Shown here one piece after another: positions 1 through 12,358 of a DNA stretch of 35,692 nucleotides. How positions within the stretch are numbered: the first letter of the stretch is position 1; each line of letters opens with the position of its first letter. The position numbers and the translations under genes were made by a program. The notes beneath the pieces were generated by a model, which saw only the letters and a list, made by a program, of their open reading frames with translations, ran no database searches and had not been told where the DNA came from. The stretch covers positions 1 through 35,692 of the forward strand of contig WKLE02006378.1 of assembly GCA_014885115.2 (NCBI GenBank), given 5' to 3'. This DNA comes from Asterionellopsis glacialis. Its lineage: Eukaryota > Bacillariophyta > Plagiogrammaphyceae > Rhaphoneidales > Asterionellopsidaceae.

Positions 1-131
1 CTACTGTCGATTACTTTTGCGTTGTTCCGACAAAACAAGATCTCAAAGTGAACAGTAAAGGGCAATAGTGCGTCTGTCCGGCTTTTTTGTCGCCAATCTC
101 TGTACAGGTAGCTGACCATCGGGGGACTCCG

Positions 132-148
132 GGTACCGGTACCTGGTA
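132..148. repeat. GTACC-type palindromic element
   Basis: The bases read GGTACCGGTACCTGGTA. The element belongs to the same motif group seen at 11536-11745 and repeatedly at 33730-35215, all between genes. Function unknown. Confidence 0.5.
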
Positions 149-529
149 AATGTAGGGACTTTTTTACTGGAAAAAACTTGCTCATGTGACGTACCAAAAA
201 AATATTTAAGAAAACTTTTTGACACATGACACTTTGATTGGATGGCTGTGACGGGCGTTTTGATGCGACCGGTTTTCTTCGATCAATTAATTTTTTGGGT
301 AGATCCGTACCAACTTCTACGCAAGAGAAGTCAGCAGATATCCGTAAAAATGGTCACAATAAACGCCCGTGTATGTTATCCAGACGCACTCAACGTGCCC
401 GTAATTCAGGACAATCCCTCTCTAGAGGATAAATGAATATTCCGGGGTTGAAGGGTTGGCTTGCCCCAGTAATTTCTGTAAATGTTTCCTACCCAGATAT
501 AAGGGGGACTTTGTATATTTTTAAAAGTA

Positions 530-851
530 TGGGGGCGATGTGTCCCTATGGAATTCCGTGTACAGATTGAAATTACGTAATAATCCTACATAGATGTGTG
601 TACATTTGGCTCATGTTTTTTAATTGGATCATTTCAATGCTCAAATTTTCGAAACCACATCAATTTCCAGTATTGGCGGCAACAGTCTGGGGGCGATGCC
701 TCCCTATGGAATTCCGTATACAGATTGAATTTAGATGTACGTAATAATCCTACATAAATGTGTGTACTTTGGCTCATGTTTTTTTAATTGGATCATTTCA
801 ATGCTCAAATTTTCGAAACCACATCAATTTCCAGTATTGGCGGCAACAGTC
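530..851. repeat. Imperfect tandem duplication, two units of about 158 and 164 bp
   Basis: Unit 1 (530-687) and unit 2 (688-851) both start with TGGGGGCGATG and end with GGCGGCAACAGTC. They share long blocks in the same order, including the stretch that ends in TTTCCAGTATTGGCGGC. Differences are a few substitutions (for example TGTCCC against CCTCCC) and a small insertion in unit 2 after CAGATTGAA. No coding frame runs through both units, so this looks like a local non-coding duplication. Confidence 0.9.
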
Positions 852-1065
852 CAGATCTGTCGAAGATTTTTGAAGGAAAGCAAGAAAACAACACCTTGTT
901 GCGTGTTCCATATGGGCCGCCGTTGCTAATTATAATGCAAACAGCAAGATATTGGCTATAGAAGCACGGCGTAATTGATAGCAATATGCATTTAAAAAAA
1001 AAAACAGACAATTTTTCTCACACTCTCTCCATAGAGAAGAACAAGAAAGAAACATTGAGAACAAA

Positions 1066-1091
1066 TATTCTCTCTCTTTCGCTCTCTCTGG
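1066..1091. promoter_or_regulatory. CT-rich tract upstream of the helicase start
   Basis: An alternating CT tract (TCTCTCTCTTTCGCTCTCTC core) lies 150-180 bases upstream of the ATG at 1243. Comparable GA/CT tracts lie at similar distances upstream of the genes starting at 12359 and 19176. A promoter or 5' UTR role is inferred from position alone. Confidence 0.3.
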
Positions 1092-1242
1092 CTTGACGTA
1101 AGGCCAACGAGTGAAATATTGAAACTGGTTTCCACTTTCAGTCAGTACAACATTACTTTGTCACTCACGAAACTGAAGACAGCGCAAGTTAGACCATCAA
1201 CGAGAGCACGCAAGCGATATCAGCAAAAGAAAAAAGTAAAGC

Positions 1243-4200
1243 ATGTCCTCTGATTTTTTAGAGCATCTTGATCAAATTTTCGATACCGTGGATGATGCCT
1301 ATTTGAAAGAGGTTCTACTAACATCTCCAAAATCAACAAGAGTAGCAATTAAAGACAATAATGCCCTATTTGAGTTTTTTAACAGAGACATGATTGTGCA
1401 TAAACTCGATGAGGAGTTGTTCCATGACTTTGAAGATGAGAGTGACTGGAATGTCCCAGCGTTCGATGGTGTTTATGTCCCTATAGAAGGGATGATAATG
1501 AACGGACGACCTGTCTACCAATTTGACAATACCAAGACAAGAATCATCGTAAATGCACTATCTAATATGACTTCTAGTGCCCGTAATGTATTGGATAAAA
1601 GGTTAATATCCTTTGATAGTCCATCTGAGGGTAAATTTGTTGGTGATGGAACATTGTTTCTTAGCTACGGCACTTCAGTTTTTTCAAAATTCTTCCCAAA
1701 ATTCTTCCCAGGGTTTATCATCTCCGTGGGAGCAAATTTTAAAACATCTAAACCGTTTGTGTGTTGGCTTCGAAATGATTCAACGTTTGCATACATTCTG
1801 AATGACCCTGATTTTTTGTGGGTGCATAGTCACTTCGTTTTTTCAAAGTGCCTCTTTAATTATGATGGAAAAAAAATTAAAATTTCAGCTTCCATAGTAC
1901 CAGCAACAACATTTAGACGTTCTGTGGAAATGGCGAGACTATCATCATATGGACAAAGCTGTCAACCACATCCCAAAGCCATGGATTTCTGGCTATGGGA
2001 CAGATCAATCGTTCTCCACTCTAATCGTGCACCCCCCTCAAACTTCTCAAAAAGTTGTATGGGCGTGTACAAACCTTTACGGAATAAGTACTGCCAAGGT
2101 TATCCGGTATGGATTTTAGATAAAGATTTGACTAGAAATTTATCTAGACGCATTTCAGAGGATGATGCTGTCAAGCGAGATTTACTTAAGAGGGGGCTAC
2201 AGCTCCAACTGCCATCCGAACACTTTAGCAAAAACCCTCCATGCATGTACATGAAAAACGAGAAGTTGTGCGTAACAGATTCCAAGAATCCAAGGCAAAG
2301 TTATTTACAGAACAATGACAAACCTCTTCATGAACTTCGCTTGATGACTGAACCAGATGCCTTGCTCTCCCTCAATAAGCAAGCATTCGCATCCTGGGAG
2401 TTATTTCAAGATGATTTATCATCATCTAGGTCAATTGAAGTTCGTGTGGCGACTACACCATTAAAATATTTTGAGCATATCATTAAGGTTATAAAGCTAG
2501 AGATGAGCTTGATTGACGATTCCAGCACATCTAAGTCCTCAAGGCAGAAGCAACACGAATTTGTGTGGTCAACCGGAACGGCGGGTAAAGCTCCTAACAA
2601 AAAGCGTAAGAAAAAAAATAAAAAGAAACGAACAAAAACAAAGAAAAATGTCGAATCTGAAGCTGAAGACAAAGTCGAGCCTGTCGCCGAACAAAAAACT
2701 ACAATGGATAAGAATTTGTCATTTGAAATCTCAAACGTCGATGATACATTTGAGGCTAAGGTTGGAGTAGAAACTAAATCTTCGAAAGAGGAGGCAAGTG
2801 AAGTCGAAAGGATAGAACAGGCAGGTAGAGATACAAAAACAAAGAAAAAACAAAAGAAACAAAAGAAAAAGAAACCGTCATCTCAAAACAAGAAAGGAGC
2901 TCCTAAATCTATAGTCGAAGTCGAAACCAATGCTCGCATATGTAATACTGGTAATACTGAGTTAACTGGGAAAGCCATTATCGATCCAAAACTTGAACAC
3001 AAAAAGAAGTATTTTAAAGATGAGAAAGATAAAGAAACTAAGAATGTCATAACCGTAGTTAACAAGTGCAGATGGCTCCTGAAAAAGATATGCCCCGATT
3101 CTATTGACTCCGAAAGCTTTGACTCAGAAGTCAGACACATTGATAATCTTGGTAATGTTACAGTGGGTTCTGTAGTTTGTGGTGTCTTTGACCCTAGTTC
3201 GGAAAGTCCTCCTTGGCTTTCTGTCGACGAATCTATAACTTCTCCTTTATTATTTACTCTACTTCAACAAGAGATTGTTCCAGATGCCATAAATGCTGAA
3301 ACTCTGAAGTGGATCCAATTGCAAGCAGAAAAAATTTTCTCTGCATCATATCAGTGCAAAAGGTCAAAGGATATTATGGAGTTACTACGTGCCCAGATTC
3401 CAATTACTCCGGAAGTTTTGAAAGCAATATTCAAGGAGATGCCAAAGGGTAGAGGGCATGAGTTGAACAACAAGCTTGCATCATCAATTAAATCAATTCG
3501 ACTTAGTACGAAAAGCGACTTTAGATCTATATTAGATGCTGCTTCAATGAAAATCAGCAAGAAGGCCAGAAAGTACCTTGTCGCATCTCTGAAAGAGGCA
3601 CAAATACAGATGGAGAATGAACGCAAAAGTAAAAAGGAAACCAAGTCGTCGATCTCGGAACTAGAAGGCCGCGTCATAAACGAAAATACGAAGACTCCGT
3701 CTTTGGACAAAACATGCCAAAGCATCAAACACAATAAAATTGAAGTATTATATAGCCGAATTGAATCAAAATTAAATTGGTATTCAGACGTGCTGAAGAA
3801 AGAATCTACTAAGGCTTTTGTAGGACACGATACTAGTGCTAGGGAACAAAGTGACCACGAAGAAGATTCGCAGCCTGTTGAGGATAAAATTAGATCGCCT
3901 GAACCCATGAAAGAAAGTCATGGTAATGAAGCTATCTCGAAGATTGTCCACAAATTATCCTCTGAAGAAGTTGCTACGAGACTTGACAAGTGTGCAGATC
4001 TACCACCTACACAACAAATGAACATTATAAATAACGTAGAGATGAGTATGGATTTGTTTGAAAACGGAGAAGCCCCGTGGACAATCGACATCACAGAACA
4101 AGCCCACAAGTGGTTCAGGAAGCGAAGCAAACGAAATTATCAGCTCTGCGAGCGTGTCATTCGCAGACTCAAACTTTTATCGTCGGGTCGGTGGCCATCC

Positions 4201-7200
4201 GTGCTTTGTAAGCCATTGAAAATGAAAAAAGTGAGAACACAGCTGTATGAGACAAAGATTGATGCGGCTCGGAGGATAATTTGGGAAGTGGCAGTTTCGT
4301 TTTCACCCAGGAGATCTGTTGAAGACAAAAACTACTGCGAACAGGTCATTCGAGTCTGGGATATTGTAGAAGACCATGATAATTTGCAACGTGCAATTCA
4401 GGTTGCAGCGAGTCGGATTGAAAAGTCGCATTGTCGTGGAGAACAATGCATGATTTATTCCGAGCTTTCTGATTCTGATACCACATCAATAAGTGAGAGT
4501 TCTACGGAAACAAGAGGAACAAAAATGTTTGTCCCTCGTGTATTTTCTATACATCAAAGTGATCACTGCTATGATAAGTCCAAACCTGCCACATCTACGC
4601 AAAGCAAGCCTTCGATCAAGCATTTTCCGCCTGCAAACGATGATGATCAACAATTCAATCTTCTCAAGTTTTATGAACTCAATGCTGGTGCTATCAAATT
4701 GATTCTGAATTCAAAAGACGAAAACTCGGATCTTCCGTTTACTCCTGGACCTAAGGAACATGAAATCATTCATTTTAGGTCGCAGCCACCACGCAGTTTA
4801 CTCCTCATGGGTCGTAGGTAAGAATTGGCCAAGTCTTTTTCCGTATTTTATGCAGGTTTCGTCCTAAACTCACACTGTGTGACCACCCTATTTGTATCTC
4901 CGACACGAAGTGGCACTGGAAAGACTACCTGTCTTGTCTTTCGAATGTGGGCTCAATATATGGCGTATTGTGATAATGGCCAGGAAGTACAGCCCCGACA
5001 ACTTTTTGTGACGAAGAATGCAGTGCTTCGCACTGAGGTTGAAAAGTCTTTCAAGAGCATGGGACTAGCTTGGCGGCGAAGCGGAAGCAAGCCATTGGCC
5101 CAGCCTTCCTCTCAAATCAATGAACCCTCACTTGAGGGCAAACCTTTGCCGCCTGACGTTACTTCTGATTTCCCAAAGTTTTTGTCTTCCGCTGAATGGT
5201 TAGATGCCCTTGACCATGAATTGCCAGGAGAGTCTTTCTTCACACCAAATGAAGCTGAACGTCGAGTGTATCGTCGCAAAGAAGATGATACCGTTGAACG
5301 AGGTATGGAAGACTTTTTTGCCAAGCATACGGCTTCGTCTGCAGAAGCTACCGAAGGAAGCGCTAGGCAGGAGATGACATTTGCAACGTTTTTTAGTTCG
5401 TGGCGAAAGATTAATTCGCGCATCAGGGCAGACGTTGATCCTAGTCTTGTCTGGCTTGAAATTAAAAGTTTCATCAAAGGTTCTATCACTGCATTACACA
5501 TGGGAGCTCGCGATCGGAGTGAACCAACTAAACGTTTTCTTAGTCGCGAGCAATATTTGGAACTCCCACGCAAACAATCCAGACTTGATGGCCAGCGGCG
5601 CAAGGAAGTTTATGACTTATTTCTATCATATGAAAGGTTGAAGAAAGATCGCAACTACTACGATGAAATGGATTTGGTATATAACCTGGCAGGGAGAATT
5701 CACCTTCTAACTTCTACTTATATTTGTAAACTACTTCCAATCGATACTGTATTTGTTGATGAGGTGCAAGATTTTACGCAAGCAGAACTTTATCTTCTAA
5801 CCAAGCTTTGCAGGGACCCAAATAATTTGATGCTTGCGGGAGACACTGCCCAGAGTATTGCAGTTGGTGTTGGATTTCGATTTACGGACGTTCGACAAAT
5901 TTTCTACAATAACTTTGGTGGAAAAGAACCTAAACTATTGCAGCTAACACATAACTATCGCAGCCACTCCGGTGTACTCCGATTGGCTGCTAGTGTGGTG
6001 GAACTTCTTTACTTCTTCTTCAGTGACAGCTTGGACAAACTCCCCCCCGATCTTGGCTTATTTCCTGGACCAAAACCTATTATCATGGAAGTGAAAGCCG
6101 TTGCAGATTTAGTTCTTATGCTTGATGGATCCAAGCGTGAAACATCTAGAATCGAGTTTGGAGCGCATCAAGTTGTTATTGTACGGAACGAAAAGGCGAA
6201 ACAGCTGTTACCAGATGAGTTTAGCGTTGACAGAGACTGGGTCATGACAGTGAGTTTGCGAAAGAAGATAAACGTCTTGATAGGCTTTAAAAGTTTTTCT
6301 GTCCTTTCTCTTCCTCACAAACCACTTCAAAAATTCTATATTTCTATACTGGTTTGCGTGCACAGGTGCAAGAGGCAAAAGGATTAGAGTTTGATGATGT
6401 TTTACTATACAATTTTTTCACTGACTCAGAGGCTGGAGAGCTTTGGCGTGTAGTCTCTAATTACGAGCGAAAAGATATTGAGGCTTACTTTAGTGAACCT
6501 GCTGCGTCATTGACAGGTATACAGAGATATGATTGGGATGAGCTTGAGACCCAAATCAGACCCTTAGGTTTTAACAAAGACAGACATAAGATACTGGAAA
6601 CGGTAAGTGCTACTTGGTACTTAGTGTTTTTGGCGTCACCGCCGTTCTTGACACAGTTTGTTTTCATTTCTTTCAATTTGATCACAACATATAAAGGAGT
6701 TTAAAATGCTGTACACAGCAATAACAAGGGCCAGGATTAACGTCTTCATTGCGGAAGAAGATAGCACTCTGAGCCGACCTATGTTTCACTATTTCAAGAG
6801 TCGTCGTTTAGTCGATGTTGTTGGGGATACTGCAAGAGATGGCAGTTCCGAACTTCGTGCTTTTGGTGGTAAGCTCGATACTCCCGAGGAATGGAGAGCT
6901 CGTGGAGAATATTATCTTCAGAATGCAGAAGGTCAGCGTCAAGTTGGATGCTTACGCCTCGCTGCGAACTGCTTTGAAAAATCAGGTGATAGAAAAAAAC
7001 GAGACCAAGCCAGGGCATACTTGGCATTTGTAGAGATTCAAGATTTGGGAGCATCTCCTCGACGTCGCGCCAAGCAGTCAACTGAGTATAGAGAACGTTT
7101 ACTTGGAATCACGGCTCAACTTTTAGAGGCAGAAGAATTCGGTTTATTGAACAAAGCTAGCTGGTGCTTGCTACAGACTGGTGACCAAGAATTCCTTCGT

Positions 7201-10200
7201 TGCGCAAATATGTTTGAGATATATGCTCTTATGTGTTACTATCAACGGATGAAAAGGCAAAGTAACGACATTTCGCCATCGTCTCATGAACAGCAGTATT
7301 TTTCTTATGCTGCAAAACTGTTTATGAAATGCTCATCACAACAAGATATCTCGCCGTGTGAGAAAACCGATATTATCCTTTGTGCCTTCAAAAACTTTCT
7401 TCGCTCAGCAACTGCGTCAGACTTGAAAGAGGCATCAATATTAATTGAAACAAATTTAGAGCATTGCCAGTCGATATTTACAAGAATTTATTGTTTGTAC
7501 AAAGGTAACAACCTCTCAAGTCTTGACCCACTACTGCATTTCAGTGGTGAAGCAGTAAAGAAAGATGCTGTACGTCAAAGTATTATAAAGTTGGCGCGCA
7601 TTGCTTGTCGATTGTATCATGCTGCAAAAGATAAAGACGGTTTCTCGACAGCAATCGAAGCTATCCCAACTCGATCTGAAAGGATTAAAGTACTTTCGAG
7701 CTTAGAGTGTGATGCTGAAGAATTTATTTCTGATACTCAATGGGCGTCCCATCCATGCTTTCAGGGTTCCAGTGAAGACAAGGTTAAGAAAAAGAAGAAG
7801 AATACTGGATCGAAGGACATATCGATTGATGTTGCTGACCTACTAATTCGGAACTTGGATGTGCATAAAGATAACATAAAGGTTTCTGATGTGCTTGAGG
7901 AGCGTGGAAGACTCTTAGAAGCAGCAAAATGGTTGGAAGACACCTCAACTAGCAAGCCTGAGAAAGTCAATAGAAACTATCATATGAAAGCTCTAGAACT
8001 CAAAGCACGATATATAGAACTTCTTCTGGATTGCCCAGGGTGGCGGGAGAAGAGTGCGGTACAGCAAATAATGCCATTACTTTTAAAGTCTGTTGAGAAT
8101 TCTGATATCGTTGAGAAGAGTGCGGTACAGCAAATAATGCCATTACTTTTAAAGTCTGTTGAGAATTCTGATATCGTTATTCCTACTGATGTCAAATTAA
8201 GCATTTTATTGTCCGATGTCAAAATCAATGGAACAGAAAAGATTTGGAAGGTCCTTGAATGTTGCGTTGATTCTTTCATCTGGCGCCATGAAGGACTGTT
8301 GACAGCAATGAGAAGCCCAGATCTTAGCACGCAGTTTTTGACAGAAAAAGATACATGGCATCAGCTGAATATGTTCATAGTAACAGCGCATGAAGCGAAA
8401 CATGCTGCTGAAGTATTGACTCGTCCCCTGTTTCGAAGTGTGAGCAATGAAGATATGGGTCTAATTTCTCAGATCGAGTCATATTTCCAGCTGACACCTT
8501 ACCGCATTGATCCAAATCAGTTATTGACAAAAGTCGTCACAAATATGCGTCTCCGAAAGGCTATTCAATCTGAAGGAGACATATTACCAGTGGCTGCGAC
8601 ATCGCTGCAGTCGAAGGCTTTATCTGTTGCTGTTGACCGTGAAAAAATCCGTTCTATTCTTGGCAGGTATCTTTGCCGTTCTTCTGTGGCTCTTTTAGAA
8701 ACACTTGAAAAATATCTTATAGACCAGATGAAGCAGTCACAGCCGTGTTTATATCTGAGAAGTGGAGGGAAGTGCACATGTGGGCCTACTCATGGTTCGA
8801 GTAGGCAATCACTGAATAAATATTTTGACTTGCTCCAGCTACGCATCTTGTGCTTGCATGCAATCAGAGAGCTCTGCGTAACAATTGAATTTATCTGTCT
8901 ACCTAAACAAAAGTCTTTCTGGATGAACAAGAAGGAAGAAGCCAATCAAAGAGCCAAACTTTGTACAACAGAGCTAGTTTCTCATCTTTCATCCAGTCAT
9001 ATCCGATTTGTCAAAATTCCGGACGAAAAAAATTCTGAAAGGCCAGATTACTTGTCAATTGCTCTTCGACTATCTGTTTTGGATGTTTTGGAAGAACATG
9101 CCCATACCCGTTGGTACGACTTGGAAGCTTTCAGTAAAAAATCAGACTTATTTGAGACTATCCAGTACTGGCGTATACTTCGTCTCTGTTGTGGTAATGA
9201 CGATGCTTCTGTTAAGGTCCAAGATAAATTGGCAAAAGTTGAACAAAATATTTGGCGTCTTCAAGAAGATTGGAGCAAAAATAAGAGGGACCATTTCATC
9301 AAAACTAAAATCAAAGTGAAAGATGGAAAGGTTGTAGCTGCTGAAATTGCCCCTCGCATGTGGCTCTGGGCAGTGAATTCCGTTACAGACGACCTGTTCA
9401 ACTCTATTCGTGTCATACATAGGGTGATTAAGGAAACCAAAATTCGTCCCGGCCTGAAAGCACTGCCAAAGCATGAACAAGTAGTACTTTTGGAAGCCAA
9501 TGCAGTCGGTTTATTTGCAGCACTATCTCTTCGCTATAGTGAACCTTCCAATAAGGCAAGATTTTGGTGTGTCATTCCTGAACGGTCTTACCTCAACAGC
9601 CTCCTCCTCGGCGAAGGTACACAAGGTTTGGGTGTTGCATTAAAGGACACCCTAGAGAAAACGTGTCACAAATATTTTTTTGAAACTTTCGAGCAGTTCG
9701 TAAGGCACCTCGAGACCATTTCAGATTTGATCGTATCAAACCACCTACTTTCAGTACAGTCGAAGATGTCGCCCTTGGAGTATGAAAGATTTGAACGTGC
9801 AGTGGTGTTGACTGTGTTTATAATTGCCAACGCTACCTCTGTGTTCCGTATTGGAAGCGACATGAGTCCGAGGGACGCAAGAGATGAAGTAGAAATTTTC
9901 CCAAAATTGCCATTATGTGGTGCAATCGGCTCTCTCCTGAAGTGCCTGAGAAAATTGATTGAGCAATATGACGAACCTTCACTGTTGCTTGACCAGCTCA
10001 GAAGCACCAACGACTTGTCTTCTGTTCAGGATTTACTAGAAGCTACTAATGACACCTTGCAAGTATCAAGGTATGACAAATTCCTCCTCTGCCGATTACG
10101 TCAAAATGGTCAGAGCGTTCGGGTCGAAACACGCAAAGAATATGCAGAGTTCACTAAGAGCCGTCTCGATGTTCCCTTTAACGAAGCGGGAGATGTATTC

Positions 10201-11208
10201 AAACAGCAAGGGTGGAAATGTGAAAGTTTTCTCACAAAAAAAGGTGAAGAAGCTAGTACTGCCATTGAGCACGAAATACAAGATGCAGAACTTAGCAAGA
10301 AATCAGATCAAATGAATGCAGCAATTTCAATTCAACGCTTTGTTCGGTCCCAGAAACGAAATTCAGTCAGTGACAATAGCTCGAGGAAGAACTCTTTCAA
10401 ACGGTGGAAGCAAATCATGAAGTCCTTTACAAGAATGGCTATGAAGAAATTTAACAGCGAGAAAAACAGACAGACTGTTGAGAATATCTCAGATCGACAT
10501 GTTCTAAACGGACAGCCGCGTGTTACCGATACGAATCGTTTAAGTTCCATTAAAAATATGTGGAATGACCAGCACCTTATAAGTTCTATGAAAAGCAAGT
10601 GGGTTCAATATCTTTTTATGAGCTCTCCCATTTGTGATTTCATTGAATGCGGGTACTGTGTCCAAATATTTGATCCAGCTGGTTGGAACGAACGGAACTT
10701 CTTGTGGCAACAAAACTATTTTAATCTGTCATATACACAAGCAGCAAGGCAATGTTTGCCTTCACCTATCGGAAATATCGAAATCTATAACCAGCATTGT
10801 TTGCAATACACTCACTGTGGGGCGTTTAACGGCTATGGGATGCATGCTGACGAGTTATCCAGTATTCTGGGTTCACTTGAAGTTTCAAGGCTAATGCTTC
10901 TAACCTGTTCCAGATTTTCGGACAAAGGTTCCTGGTATATCAACTTGGTTGATAAAGCAAATTATCTACTCAACGAGATTGATGACCTACAAATCAGATT
11001 GCTGAAGGATGCGACGGTTTGGCCGCTGCCACCTGGGATAAGAGCTCTAATGGAAAATGCAAATATATTATTGCAAATCTCAAAAAGCTTTTATTTGCAA
11101 AAATTGGACGAGGAACCGATACATGATGGCGATGAGGAGGAGGAGGATAGTGCTCGAGATGATGACGACGGTGATGAATCAATTGCTGACGATTTTGTTA
11201 TAGAATAG
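1243..11208 (+). CDS. Giant UvrD-type SF1 helicase, TRANK1-like (four exons)
   Basis: Exons 1243-4817, 4911-6249, 6366-6602 and 6697-11208 give 3220 residues. All three introns (93, 116 and 94 bp) are GT-AG, keep frame, and restore helicase motifs. The ATP-binding core holds Walker A GRSGTGKTT (1190-1198), Walker B DEVQD (1475-1479), GDTAQS (near 1502), NYRSH (from 1540), QEAKGLEFDD (from 1640) and MLYTAITRAR (1721-1730). This order is that of UvrD/Rep-like SF1 helicases, and the spacing and wording (REQYLEL, YDEMDLVYNLAGR) match TRANK1-like eukaryotic proteins. The 1190-residue N-terminal part has two lysine-rich tracts (about 452-470 and 532-553), possible nuclear signals. The long helical C-terminal part contains an IQ-like motif (AAISIQRFVRSQKR, near 2925) and ends in an acidic tail. 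An exact 22-residue duplication sits at 2168-2211. Substrate and cellular role are unknown; an ATP-driven nucleic-acid motor is the family expectation. Confidence 0.88.
8047..8178 (+). repeat. Exact 66-bp tandem duplication inside the helicase gene
   Basis: Copies at 8047-8112 and 8113-8178 look identical base for base. The unit is 22 codons long, so the frame is kept and the segment EKSAVQQIMPLLLKSVENSD is doubled. It lies in the helical C-terminal part, far from the ATPase motifs. Perfect identity, including third codon positions, means a very recent event, one allele, or an assembly artefact. Confidence 0.95.
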
Positions 11209-11535
11209 CGCAGGGGAACACACGAACCATTCTATTTTGGTTTAGTAAAGAAAAATATTTTGTCTTCAGATTGGAGACGATAGAGGAAGAAACCACATTA
11301 TTCTCGGCTCTGACAGAGAAGTTCGAAGACGTGTTGGAAAGTTTACGTTTCATATATAAATTCTAATTCATTAGTTGCGAACTGTAATATCTGCATTTGA
11401 GAATGCATCCTCCTCCACTTCCAGTTGTATTTCGGTGGGTGCTTTCTTCCCTGAATTTTGGATATTTCGATATTGGTGACTCTTACTAGTATGAGTACGG
11501 TTGTTTTGTTACTGCAGTAACATTTGAGGAATAAT

Positions 11536-11745
11536 GTACCTGTACCAGGTATCGGTTACATGGAATCTCGTTGAGGTCCTACTTGCGTGAATACAAAGTT
11601 CCATTGGTAGAGCAGAACTTTGTGGCTAATTTTATCGACATTATCATTGAGTCCTTCATTGACATCATGCACTTACCAGATACAGTAACAGGTACATCGC
11701 TCGTCCCCTCCTTGAACAGGTACCTGTACATTGTACCAGGTAAAC
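11536..11745. repeat. Cluster of GTACC-type palindromic elements
   Basis: The cluster includes GTACCTGTACCAGGTA (11536-11551), TTACCAGATACAGTAACAGG (from 11673), and ACAGGTACCTGTA followed by TGTACCAGGTAAA (11716-11745). Each is close to the palindrome TACCAGGTACCTGGTA or half of it. None lies in coding sequence. Confidence 0.55.
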
Positions 11746-12169
11746 TTAAAAAATGATGGGCATGGTACTAATCGTTGCCTAGAAGGGCTATTGGACTCGT
11801 GTACTTGCGAATGCTGGTCAAGATCCCTTCTCATCATTTTCATATATAATTTCAATCTAATGGAGAACTAAATGCAAATACATCGAATTCAGACAAATTA
11901 TTTCTGTTTAATATCTATTGACATGTTCCTCTGAAACTGTAGGACGACAGGAATTCGACTGTTCCTACGTATGTCCTTTAGTTCCCCTACTTACCTGCAC
12001 ATACAAACTCACACAAAACGACTATTTATTTGCCTGTACTTGGTAGAGGTTCAGTTATTAATAGGAACTCAGATAGTATCGCACAGCGTGAGGAAAGTTT
12101 AGGACTCTAGAGAGTGTCGTACAAGTTCAAATGTAGTCCTAGGCTATTCGTCGGGTTCACCTTACTTTT

Positions 12170-12219
12170 TTAGAAAGAGAAAGAGAAAGGGACACGCAAG
12201 AGAGCGAGAGAAAGAGAAT
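12170..12219. promoter_or_regulatory. GA-rich tract upstream of the TPR-like gene
   Basis: A purine tract with an AGAGAGCGAGAGAAAGAGAA core lies 140-190 bases upstream of the ATG at 12359. Read on the other strand, the CT tract at 1066-1091 has a similar core (GAGAGCGAAAGAGAG). A role in the core promoter or 5' UTR is inferred only. Confidence 0.3.
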
Positions 12220-12358
12220 CACAACTTCAGTCCATCAACTTGGAAACTGAAAAATATACTTTGTTCGCGACTTTGTCATCAAGGCTTCGGGTAGTTAAAG
12301 TTGGAACTCTTCTGAAACTGACAACCGAATCGTCCTTCTTTAACTCTTCGTATTAAAG

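Larger units (their letters stand above)
1..1242. other. Non-coding region upstream of the helicase gene
   Basis: I see no convincing gene here; the short open frames have no recognisable family and differ from the long frames of the real genes. The stretch holds one GTACC-type palindromic element (132-148), a tandem duplication (530-851), and a CT-rich tract (1066-1091) about 150-180 bases before the helicase start. The last 150 bases or so are probably promoter and 5' UTR of the helicase gene, which is inference from position only. Confidence 0.6.
11209..12358. other. Intergenic region with GTACC elements, a hairpin and a GA-rich tract
   Basis: No gene seen. It contains GTACC-type elements at 11536-11550 and 11673-11745, a perfect 9-bp stem hairpin at 11593-11623, and a GA-rich tract at 12170-12219 about 140-190 bases before the next start codon. 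The first part should include the helicase 3' UTR, and the last part the promoter and 5' UTR of the small gene at 12359. Confidence 0.55.

Noticed and set aside
43..225. 60-residue minus-strand open frame at the window edge
   Set aside because: No motif, and it overlaps a GTACC palindrome that elsewhere is only in non-coding DNA.
3351..3908. 185-residue minus-strand open frame
   Set aside because: Shadow of the helicase first exon; Ser/Leu-rich and without motif.
11605..11615. tRNA A-box-like TGGTAGAGCAG
   Set aside because: There is no matching GGTTCGA-type B box at the right distance and no acceptor stem; the bases form the loop of a simple hairpin instead.
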